NCBI GenBank assembly: GCA_015499995.1
Contig: JADNRV010000168.1
Location: 1-64,000, forward strand
Direction: 5' to 3'
Source of the DNA: Flammula alnicola
Lineage: Eukaryota > Basidiomycota > Agaricomycetes > Agaricales > Strophariaceae
DNA: 64,000 nucleotides
Below, one piece after another: positions 55,603 to 64,000 of this stretch (position 1 is its first letter; every line of letters begins with the position of its first letter). Made by a program: the position numbers and the translations under genes. The notes under the pieces were generated by a model. That model was given only the letters and a program-made list of their open reading frames with translations. It searched no databases and was not told the origin of the DNA.

Positions 55603-56700
55603 CTACTTATAATCCATCAAAGCCCAAGTCAACCTCATCATCACTCTCATCGTCTGAGCCCTCTTCTCTGTCATTGTCATCAGAATCTTCACTGCTATCA
55701 CCATCATCGTTATCCTCTCCTTCTCCATCTTCCTCCCCCACTTCCTCATCATCTTCACCCTCAACATCTGGCTCATCCATTTCAGTGTCCGCCGGTGCAT
55801 CTGGATCATGGCAATCCATGTTGTCAGAACCATGAGAACGGGCAGCTGTATTGACTCGGTGTCCAATGCCCATGCCCAGAAATTGCAAGTACATGTCTCG
55901 ATCGACAAAGCTATTGACAAATTTGTAAGTTATGAATCAAGGTAGTAAAGAGCCAGATTGAACTGTTACTCACATTCCAACATAATAGTTAGCCCAGTCA
56001 TCAACCTGACCTTTTGTCCTCACCTCAGTGGCAGCACGAGTCCCTAGCAAATTGGATGTTCTCCCATCGATAAATGCTGGCATAAGGTGACAGCCTCTGA
56101 TGATGAGAGATGGGTCCAGGAATCCAAACACATATTCATCAGTCTCCACAACAAAGCCCAACTTAGGCAGTTTAGCTTGTTTCTAACTGAATGAAGCACC
56201 TGGGACCACACCAAGCCATCGGACCCAAAGGAAATCCATCAGCTTCCAAGCAAGATTACAGGATTTGGAGCCAGTGTGTTGTACATCTGTGTGGAATACA
56301 CCCAGGACCTGGCCATACCAGAAAGGGTGGGCGGATGGGTTGGACTCAACCTCTGGCGATGACACTATGATGAATGGATGGGTACGGGGGTTGATGGTAT
56401 CATAATCACGGTGGATATCGTACATTGTCTAATTGATTCTTGCTGTACAGTGTTGAAAGATCATGTGGTTACGAAGACAAATAGTGTTGTGGTCATTGTG
56501 TGTGAAAGATCCGTCAGTGTCACCGTCGAAATCATGTCTTAAAATTTGACCCAAAAGATGGTCTTGAAGTTTGGGCAAGAAGTCCTAATAAATGTCATTA
56601 GTACCTGCTAAATTCATTGAAATATAAATAGTCATTAAATCATGACAGTACCTTTTTGTTACAACTAGCAAGAAACAATGTGATTGCGATGTCGAAGTCA
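55603..56700 (-). pseudogene. C-terminal part of a large agaric transposon protein, with nonsense codons
   Basis: The minus-strand text runs DFLPKLQDHLLGQILRHDFD, a stop (TAG) near 56415, MYDIHRDYDTINPRTHPFII, HPFWYGQVLGVFHTDVQHTG, MDFLWVRWLGVVPG, a second stop (TAG) near 56182 where Trp is expected, then KLPKLGFVVETDEYVFGFLD and DDWANYYVGM. A 55-70 nt intron follows, then FVDRDMYLQFLGMGIGH and a long Asp/Glu-rich tail. This C-terminal region is shared by many large agaric transposon proteins, probably of the Plavaka/CACTA-like group. The 5' part is cut off by the Gypsy LTR near 56.7 kb and may resume beyond the window. Confidence 0.65.
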
Positions 56701-56749
56701 AGCAACCAGTGATTCCAAAGTCATGTCGAGAGGTGCCTAGATCAGATCA

Positions 56750-57134
56750 TTCACACTTAGAGGCTCAGACGAGCTTAAGTGATCATGTCTAGAGGCTCGA
56801 CAAGCTTAGATGTTCGTGGTGAGGAGAGAGGCAAGACAATGAAGTCTAGATTCTCAAGAACTAGCTAAAGTACAGGATTGTGTGTCTACTGTATATATAC
56901 TAGTGGAGAGCACGCACAGACCAATAATGTATGACTCCTACTATGATTGAGAGGAGTCAGGAATGAAAAGAAAGTCATCTCGACAATGTTAAAGTCGTCA
57001 AGGCTATTTATAGTGTAGTAATCGAAATAGAACATACTAAAGATAGGATGACCAGATAAGGTAATAGTCCTGGTACTAGTACAAAGATAGAAAAGAAAGA
57101 GAAAAATAGACGCATTGGGGACGGACCGTAACAT
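56750..57134 (-). repeat. 3' LTR of the minus-strand Gypsy element (far end uncertain)
   Basis: On the minus strand the polypurine tract AAAGGGGGTAA (57145-57135) is followed directly by TGTTACGGTCC, the TG-start expected of an LTR. A TATAAATAG box lies inside (57003-57013 region). The distal end was not fixed; the boundary given is approximate. Confidence 0.6.
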
Positions 57135-57149
57135 TACCCCCTTTGTATG

Positions 57150-58181
57150 TCGAGACTCCATATCGACCTAGACTTTGGTTGGTCGTCCGGCGGCATCGAA
57201 ATAGATCTCGATGCTATCATTGTCACTGCTGGATCCCCACCGAGAACAGTTGGCCATGACATGGCCTGGTGCATGGACATGGCAACTGCGGCATACATAT
57301 TGTGTGCAGTCCTTGCTGACATGGTGGGTGGAGTTACAAGAATAGCAATGGTGGTGTGAGTGCGTGCAGCGTTGTCTGCTGATGATGGGGGATTGGGGAG
57401 CGGTGTGGTATGCTGAAGACCTAGTGTGTTTGCTCCTATCGGTGGAAGAGGAGCTGGAAGGGTCCGACCTCTCGACGATGATGGTTGGAACGAACTGTAC
57501 ACGGGGTGTTCTTCAAAGGGTCCTGGGTCCGGTGGATGCGTTTTCTCGAGCTGGGATGAAAGTTCTTCTTATGGAGAACATGGCGCCAAGCTGTCTATGT
57601 AAACCATGCCAGACCACATTGTTGAAAGTGGTGTTAGCATATGCACGGAGTCGCATTATTTTATTTCAAAGAGAGGCGATGGTTTGGTGAGTATTGTGGA
57701 GAATTTCTGTGTCATAGGCCAGCAAGGTGTGATTGGTGACCAGACATTGGACCTGAGCATAGTCTTGTGCAGTGACTACTCAGTCAGTGTATTCTTGGTA
57801 GGTGAAGGTAATGTTGGTCCTATCGGTCCAGTTGGTCGCTTCTGGTACACCAGCAGTTCCCCAACTGGAGTAATCAGAAGGAGTATCCCAACCTGAGTTA
57901 TCGGAGTTCAGCATGAGTGCAGGCATCGTGTCGTCTTCAGTTTCAGTTTCTACGGCATTGGGACCAGGCCCTTCAGGGCGATCAGCCACGTCAGTATTGC
58001 TGCGAACTCTATTGAACATGGCATCAATGGCCGCTCGGCGGGTCTGCGGAGTGTTCGTGACAGGGACAGTAATGGGTTCGCCGGTAGTTGGCTCTGGGGT
58101 AGACCTGAGAGTCAGTTCTTCGAGGGAAAGGTCCTCAGTGCCAGCGATGATCTGGTCGATAACATTAGAGGTGGTAGACAT
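57150..58181 (-). pseudogene. Gag-like ORF with zinc knuckles in the Gypsy 3' region
   Basis: ATG 58181 opens with MSTTSNVIDQIIAGTEDLSL, a Thr/Pro-rich N-terminus and an acidic middle. TGA at 57780-57782 interrupts after YQEYTD; coding text continues (VVTAQDYAQVQCLV, ARENASTGPRTL) in more than one frame. Two zinc knuckles follow near 57355-57265, CYSCNSTHHVSKDC and CRSCHVHAPGHVMANC. It ends next to the polypurine tract, so within the Gypsy element it lies after the integrase and chromodomain, not in the usual gag position. At least one stop and probable shifts make it non-functional. Confidence 0.6.
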
Positions 58182-58521
58182 GTTGTAGTTAAGTGAGATG
58201 GGGAAAATCTGGTACAAAAGATACAATTTTATATACTAGAAATCCTTGATCTGTGCGAGAGGAAGGCAGTGTCATCTTGACTGGTCTTGACTCGTTTTAC
58301 TTGGTGCATTTCCGAAATGAGTTGACTAGGTCATCAATTGACCTGTTGATTTTTCAGAACAGTCGAAGTGTCGGTTCAGACTGACTCTTCTGGATGGGGC
58401 GATGACCGAAGATGAGTGGGGTTGGGTCCATCGAGGCTGTGGAGAACCTTGAGGAAGGTTCGGGTGAGTCAGTGATGACTCGGAGTGTTAAGAGTGGGGG
58501 CAGTGTGTGTGAAGCTTGGAG

Positions 58522-59440
58522 TGGTAGCTACCACTTTTATCATATCTTCTAGGCAAATGCCTGCAGAGCTGTGGGCATAAAGCCTAGAAAATTAATGAAA
58601 TGAGATAGCCAGGCAAGTGGAATGAAATATCATTTCATTTCTTGCCAGAAGAAATCTCATAACTAGGAGACTATGATTTCATAACTGCCTGGCTGTTTCA
58701 TTTCATACTATTTCATAACTGTCTGGTGACGATTTCATAACTTTCTGGGGAGATTTTTCATAACTGCCAGGCTATTTCATTTCATAACTGCCAGCAATAA
58801 TTTCATAATTACCTGGCAGTGATTTCATAACTTTCAGGCAGACTATTTCATAATTACCCACTGGAATATTTCATTATTCTTAGGCAATTAATTACATGAG
58901 TAATTATGTGAAATAATCATGTTTTAATTGATAAATAGGTGCAATATTCTCTGTACATGCTGGCTGGGGGTGCTGGACCTGTTTTACAATAACTTTTAAT
59001 TTGAGGCCATAAATTGATAAGAACAAAAGTAGCAGAGCAAGAAAAAGTCAATTTTTACCTCATCAAAGTGATTACATAATCCAGTCACACAAAAAGTACA
59101 ATATTTAATTAATTATGGTTGCCTGAAAGTTATGAAATCATTGCCAGATAATTATGAAATTGTTGCCTGGCAGTTATGAAATGAAATAGTCTGGCAGTTA
59201 TGAAAAATCTCCCCAGAAAGTTATGAAATCGTCACCAGACAGTTATGAAATAGTATGAAATGAAACAGCCAGGCAGTTATGAAATCATAGCCTCTCAGTT
59301 ATGAGATTTCTTCTGGCAAGAAATGAAATGAGATTTCATTTCATTTGCCTGGCTATCTCATTTCATTAATTTTCTAGGCTTTATGCCCACAGCTCTGCAG
59401 GCATTTGCCTAGAAGATATGATAAGTAGTGGTAGCTACTA
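58522..59440. mobile_element. Inverted-repeat element with 13-bp flanking duplication
   Basis: Arms of about 320 bp pair 58522-58850 with 59115-59440. Each terminus carries the palindrome GTAGCTAC (TGGTAGCTACCACT / AGTGGTAGCTACTA). GTGAAGCTTGGAG flanks both sides (58509-58521, 59441-59453). Arms are packed with TTTCATAACT/AGTTATGAAA words, about ten per arm. No ORF. The target lies in the 3' part of the Gypsy element. Confidence 0.85.
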
Positions 59441-62124
59441 GTGAAGCTTGGAGTTTTGTAGGGATTCCTTTGTCATTGAGGATTTCTTCTAGCTCCTGTC
59501 GTCTGTATTCCATCCTCCTTGCGATCTCTCATAAATTATCTTCTTCCCTCTTTGCATCTCTCAATATGACATCTGTTTCTTGTCGAATGGGGGTCCATCC
59601 TTCTTTGAAGAGAGGTGGGCAATGTGTCAAATAGGGTCTGAATGGTGGCGATGACTGGGCTCGGTGTAAGGATGGGACTCAAAAGTAGAATGTGGGGATC
59701 CACATGTCATATGGAAATGGTGGCTGTGTTTAATTGTGTGATAGGCAGTGAGCATCTAAGTTTGATGTTTCTGGTATGGCAGGAGGTGGACGCGTTGTTT
59801 GTAGGCCGTGAGGATTTCCTGTGCGTTTGTAAGTCCGCTTTCATTTTCCCAATTGGCTTCTTTGACCGAATAGCCTTTCCATTTGATGAGGAACTGGTAT
59901 CAGCTGTTTCGGAGTTTCTTGTGGTTCAGGATTGAGTCGACTTCATATTCTTCTTCTCCATCGGTGAGATCCAGAGGAGGCTGTGTGAAATTCTTTCCAT
60001 GAATCTCATTTTCCACATATGGCATCAAGAGGATGGCGTGGAAAACATCGTGAATCTTCCAGTGTTTCGGGAGTTGCAACCGATAGGTTAGGGGTCCCAG
60101 AACGTCTTTGATCAAAAATGGTCCTTCCCGTTCAGGTGCCATCTTTTTGTTGTAATGCGTCTTGAGATTCTGTGAATCCAACCAGACTCTTTGTCCTTTC
60201 TTGAAGGGGATGAATCTTGATTGGCGACGTTCAGCTATTCTTGCTCGGGCTAGTTCATGTGCCGCGAGTGCTTCTTCTCGATCTTTGATTAACTGCTTCA
60301 TTCAGTCTTCAACAGTGGGAAACCTCATGTTTTCAAATGAGGTGGGAACAGAGATTGGTGAATACCCCATTTGTAGTTCAAATGGGGTTCTCTGTCTGTC
60401 TGCATGTCATCGATCATTGTGCGTGAATTCCAGAGTGCTGATGGAGTCTAGCCAAGTATGTGGGTTTGATGAGCAATATATGGAGATATATGCTTCTATT
60501 TCCTGGTTTAGATGTTCCGTGGTGCCATCAGACTGCGGGCAATAGGCGGTGGTCAATTTGGATTTGATGCCCAGAAGCTTTAGAAGCTCTCGGAAGGCTT
60601 TTGCTGCAAACTGAAGGCCATGGTCAGACCTGAGGCTGTCAGGTAGTCCAAATCTTCTGTATAGATTGTCCAAGAGTTGGTGTCTGCTCTCTTCTTGCAT
60701 GACCGAAGTGGAGCAAAGAATGGTAATCACCCCCCCCCCCTTAAGACCATGGTCGACCACAACCAGTACGGCATCTTTTCCGTTGATCTCAGGCAGTCCA
60801 GTGATGAAATCTATTGTTGGATCGGCAAAGGGTCATTTCGAGTAGGCAGTTTCTTGTGCTATTAAGGCTGGATGTGACGGATTCCTGTCGATCTTGAATT
60901 GTTGGCAGATTCCGCATCCTTTTACGTAGGATTTCACAAAGGTTCACATACCAGGCCACCAGTAATGTTCTCATATAGCATTATACGTTTCAAGTTTCCC
61001 CAGGTGTCCGGCCGTCAGCGGTTCGTGATATTTTTCCACAATTTTGCATCGCAGTGTTTGACTATTAGGGATAGAGTTTTTCCCTTTATAGAACAATAAT
61101 CACTTTCCATCATGTTCAGCAGTGGTCCAGTCCTCTAGTCCTTTTCGTAGGTTTCGTGGTCCATCCTCCAGCAGTATTCTGAGCGCTTCTGCTGCTTCAG
61201 TGTTGAGGTTCAGAGAATTGGCAATCTTTTCCTGTAGTTTGAGGTCTATAAGGCTTACGAAGAGGCCTTCGGGCAAGAGGGTCATGTCATCGTTGTCGGT
61301 ATCATTGTCTGGGATATGGTCTGGTCATCAGGACAGTGCGTCAGATTGGATCATTTTATTTTCTGCTTGGTGGACCAGTTTGACGTCATATTCTGACAGG
61401 AATAGGGACCAGTGCACTTGTCGTCTGTTCAGTTTCTGGGCAGAACAGAAGTAGGTCAGGTTCTTGTGATCAGACAGGATGGTAGTCATAAACGGTGATC
61501 CTTGGATGTAGTGCCGCCATTCTTGCATTGCTCAGATAATCGCCAGAAGTTCTCGGTCATAGATTTTGTAGTTTCGTTCTGCCGGCAAAAAAGTTTTCGA
61601 GATGAATGTGCATGGGTGTCTGGCACCATTTGTATCCAATTGTGAGAGTACAGCACCTGATGCATATTTTGAAGTGTCGCACTCTATCTGGAAAGGTTTG
61701 GTTGTGTCTGGCATCAGGAGTACTGGTTCCTCAGTGAAGCATCTCTTCAGGATGTCGAAGGCTTCTTGTGCAGCTTCCGTCCATTCAAAGGGTTGGTCTT
61801 TCTTTAATAGTTTGTTCATGGAACGGGCTATTTCAGAATAAGCCCTAATGAATTTTCGGTAGAAGTTTCCAAATCCGAGGAATGATCATACTTGTTTGAG
61901 CATTTTCAGTACTGGCCAATCCGCGATCCCTTTGAGTTTGGCAGAATTCATCCTAATTCGTCCTTCTTCAATGATCATGCCTAGATATTCCATGGTAGGC
62001 AGTTCAAAGAAGCATTTCTCGGGTTTCAAAAAGAGGTTGTTCTCTCGAAGCCTTTGTAAGACTCGTCTGGTGTATTCTTTGAGCCGTTCTTTGCTGTTAG
62101 AAAAAAGCAGGATGTCATCCATGT

Positions 62125-63908
62125 TAGTGTTGGAAGGTCCGGTTAGGTCTGGTTTTTGGGTACCCGGAGGCTCTAACCGGCTGCTCGAATGGCCGTTGAT
62201 CCTTCCCCGCATTCTCATCAGGGTTCCTCTCTGATAGTGTGTCGGACACTTGAACGATGGTTCCAAGGTGGTGGTAACCGAAAAGTCGTTTTTGCAGAGT
62301 CTCCCTCCGATATGGAGTGGGACATTCATCAAGAGGCTCATGACCTTGTCCTTGGGTTTCCAGGCATACCTGTTACACCGGATACCCCTCTATCTATCGC
62401 TTGGCTTAAGAACAAAGCTGACACTGTAGCGCGGGATGCCTGGTCGACGGAGGTCGACGAGGTTCCCAATTTACTTGGCTCCAATTTCTTGGAGTTAGAG
62501 GATCTAAAGGGTAATCCTCTCCATCCGACCCCCGTTCGCGGCGGGCCGTGGCTTGAAGTGGGTGGCCGCAACTCTCAGTTGTTCGCCCGCATGTGCCGTG
62601 CTATCACGAATCATGCTCCGATCAGCTCGTACTACGAGCGGTTCAAAATTGACGATCCATTGGCTCTCGGTTGTACGTGTGGGGTGTATCCTCAGACGCG
62701 CGATCATCTCTTTGGGTGCCCTAAGCTCCCGATGCTACCTCACAGGGCCCCGCACCTAGTGTGGGGTCTTGAGAAATTTTTGTCTGACAACGTTACAGCG
62801 TTTGCTTTCAACCGGCCCCCAGCCGGAGTCGGATGAGGGACTCTGGATGGGGGGTGATCCTGGGTGTCGTTGGGGCCTTGGCCCAAGACCTAGTGCCCGC
62901 AGGTGTTTCCAGGTTGGTGTGACCAATCCCGCGAGGGCTGCAGCCGTGTTCGTTGCATGGCTTCGCTTGTGACTCTCTGAGTCTATTGCACACATCGCCT
63001 GGAGGACCCGCCATGGTGTAACGACAACGTCGAGTTTGCCAACGAAGTGGGGAGAGCCGGGCAAGCTCTGACTTCATCTGGGTGACCCCCCTGTCCACCC
63101 TTTTAATCCATATCTACCTTACATTCAGTAGCGTTAACAACGCCGTGCGTTTGTATTTCCTGGGCTGCGAGGTCCATCATTTGGGTTTCAGGCTGCTGCG
63201 CAGTCTCGCCCGCGTCGCGCTCGCACGCGCTGCATGCTCCCCTGTGAGCAACCAATTCATTTCTTTTGCTTTGGGTATTGTAGCGTACTCGTTTGTATTA
63301 GTTAGGGACCGGACTGCGACCGTGCACCGGAATATAAATTGTTGATTTTAAAAATAAAATAAAAAATAAAAAAAGGAGGCTCTAACCGGGACCGAGACCG
63401 GTTAGCCTTTGTTCCCAGACCCAAAATAACTGGACCTAACTGCAAATAACCGCTTATAACCAGTTAGTTGCAGTTAGTAACTGGTTAAGACCGAAAATAT
63501 TAAAAACCGGTTATAACCGGTAATAACTGCATGTTCGTGACTTAAGATAATTTATTCTCTTTATGTAAGCTTCAAATCGACCCTGGGAACGTTAATTTCG
63601 GTAAAGAACTGACTGAGTTATGATTTTATTACATGCTATCTACTCTTTTGACTGATATTTTATAGTTTTAACCATAACTAAGTCAGTTCTTGACCTAAAA
63701 TTATGGTCCAGGGCTTGTTTTAACGAGAAAAATAAGAGCTACAAATAACCGGTTATAACCGGTCACTAACCGGTCCTATAACCGCAAAATAACCGGTTAG
63801 ATACTTCTCAAAAACCATTAACCACTAACTGCGGTCCGGTTATTTGCGGTTAAGGTCTGGTTAGGTCTCGGTTATTTTCCGGTTAATTAACCGGACCTTT
63901 AAACACTA
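62125..63908. mobile_element. hAT-like MITE inserted in the Gypsy YMDD codons, carrying a nested LINE
   Basis: Eight-bp target duplication ATCCATGT at 62117-62124 and 63909-63916; termini TAGTGTTGGAAGGTCCGGTTA and its imperfect inverse ending AAACACTA. Both the TSD length and the TAG-start fit hAT elements. Without the LINE and its duplicated target it is about 575 bp. Its body is rich in AACCGGTTATAACCGG words in both orientations and has no ORF. Removing it rejoins IIIYMDDILLF of the reverse transcriptase. Confidence 0.9.
62181..63374 (+). mobile_element. 5'-truncated LINE copy nested in the MITE
   Basis: The copy begins inside the RNase H region of ORF2 (AVDPSPHSHQGSSLIV). It runs open to the stop after PPAGVG (62836), with the CTCGVYPQTRDHLFGC finger, then a 3' UTR and an A-rich tail ending 63374. 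GGAGGCTCTAACCGG (15 bp) flanks it at 62166-62180 and 63375-63389. It is the same family as the 36.9-42.2 kb element but clearly diverged. It is oriented opposite to the Gypsy host. Confidence 0.93.
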
Positions 63909-64000
63909 ATCCATGTAGATAATTATCCAGTGTTCAACTTGGGTGTCAGTGGTCATATCTTTGAACATGTCATCCATCATGGATTGGAAGGTCGCCAGCG

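Larger units (their letters stand above)
59455..64000 (-). pseudogene. Chromodomain Ty3/Gypsy pol (RT-RNase H-integrase), CpG-mutated and insertion-broken
   Basis: Read right to left. RT palm start (LATFQSMMDDMF) lies at the window edge. YMDD is split by the hAT-like MITE. RT thumb is KPEKCFFELPTMEYLGMI (about 61950). RNase H is FQIECDTSKYASGAVLS, FLPAERNYKIYDRELLAI and DHKNLTYF. Integrase is YRRFGLPDSLRSDHGLQF and CPQSDGTTEHLNQ. The GPFLIKDVLGPLTYRLQLP domain and a chromodomain (YQFLIKWKGYS) end the protein. In-frame TGA codons lie at 61886, 61532, 61328, 61325, 60407, 60302, 59900 and 59529, each where Arg fits. The 5' half is outside the window. The element's own LTR lies near 57.1 kb. Confidence 0.88.

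Overview
The window looks like a transposon-dense, probably heterochromatic stretch of a mushroom-forming basidiomycete (Agaricomycetes) genome. The evidence is: introns of 45-60 nt with GT..AG ends; a CxC2-type KDZ transposase; Plavaka-type (Tnp2/CACTA-like) transposases; a fungal TET/JBP-type dioxygenase; a NACHT NLR-like gene with the N-terminus typical of agarics; and Tad-like LINEs, Ty3/Gypsy elements and several inverted-repeat elements. I see no intact housekeeping gene. Host genes appear only as fragments (deubiquitinase, clathrin heavy chain) or as isolated accessory genes (Nudix hydrolase, nuclease-kinase fusion).

Layout. 0-10 kb: a KDZ/TET island, with a decayed minus-strand protein of unknown function, an apparently intact 8-exon KDZ transposase (one intron swollen by a fold-back repeat), an acidic-tailed unknown protein, and a TET/JBP gene with an intact metal-binding core but two inactivating lesions. 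10.8-13.4 kb: a 94-bp tandem repeat split by a long-TIR element, which itself holds a MITE with 276-bp arms. 13.4-14.4 kb: a decayed Ser-rich gene. 15.6-34 kb: a region built from Plavaka elements. It holds one intact copy (1181 aa), one internally deleted copy, captured gene fragments, an intact Nudix gene, an intact PD-(D/E)XK nuclease-kinase gene, and a dispersed short hairpin with co-varying stems. 34.7-35.8 kb: a broken NLR-like gene. 36-36.5 kb: an array of ATTTTGCC octamers in both orientations.

36.9-43.7 kb: a LINE with full-length ORF2 and a poly(A) tail, a second LINE tail, and a 5'-truncated Gypsy integrase. 43.7-53 kb: a CTAG-rich block with four multi-exon minus-strand genes of unknown function. 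One of them is split at codon 9 by a 1.77-kb retroposon with a tRNA-like head, a LINE-like tail and a 14-bp target duplication. 53.2 kb: a tiny ORF with four SUMO-interaction-like motifs. 55-56.7 kb: two convergent transposon-associated genes. 56.7-64 kb: a minus-strand chromodomain Gypsy element whose YMDD motif was hit by a hAT-like MITE, which was then hit by a LINE. A further inverted-repeat element lies in its 3' part.

How it fits together (inference). Most broken transposon ORFs here are interrupted by TGA where the protein context calls for Arg, so CGA>TGA, the signature expected of C>T change at CpG in methylated DNA. The same window carries a 5mC-oxidase-type (TET/JBP) gene beside a KDZ transposase. 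The LINE family probably supplied the retrotransposition machinery for the 1.77-kb retroposon, since both share their 3' ends.
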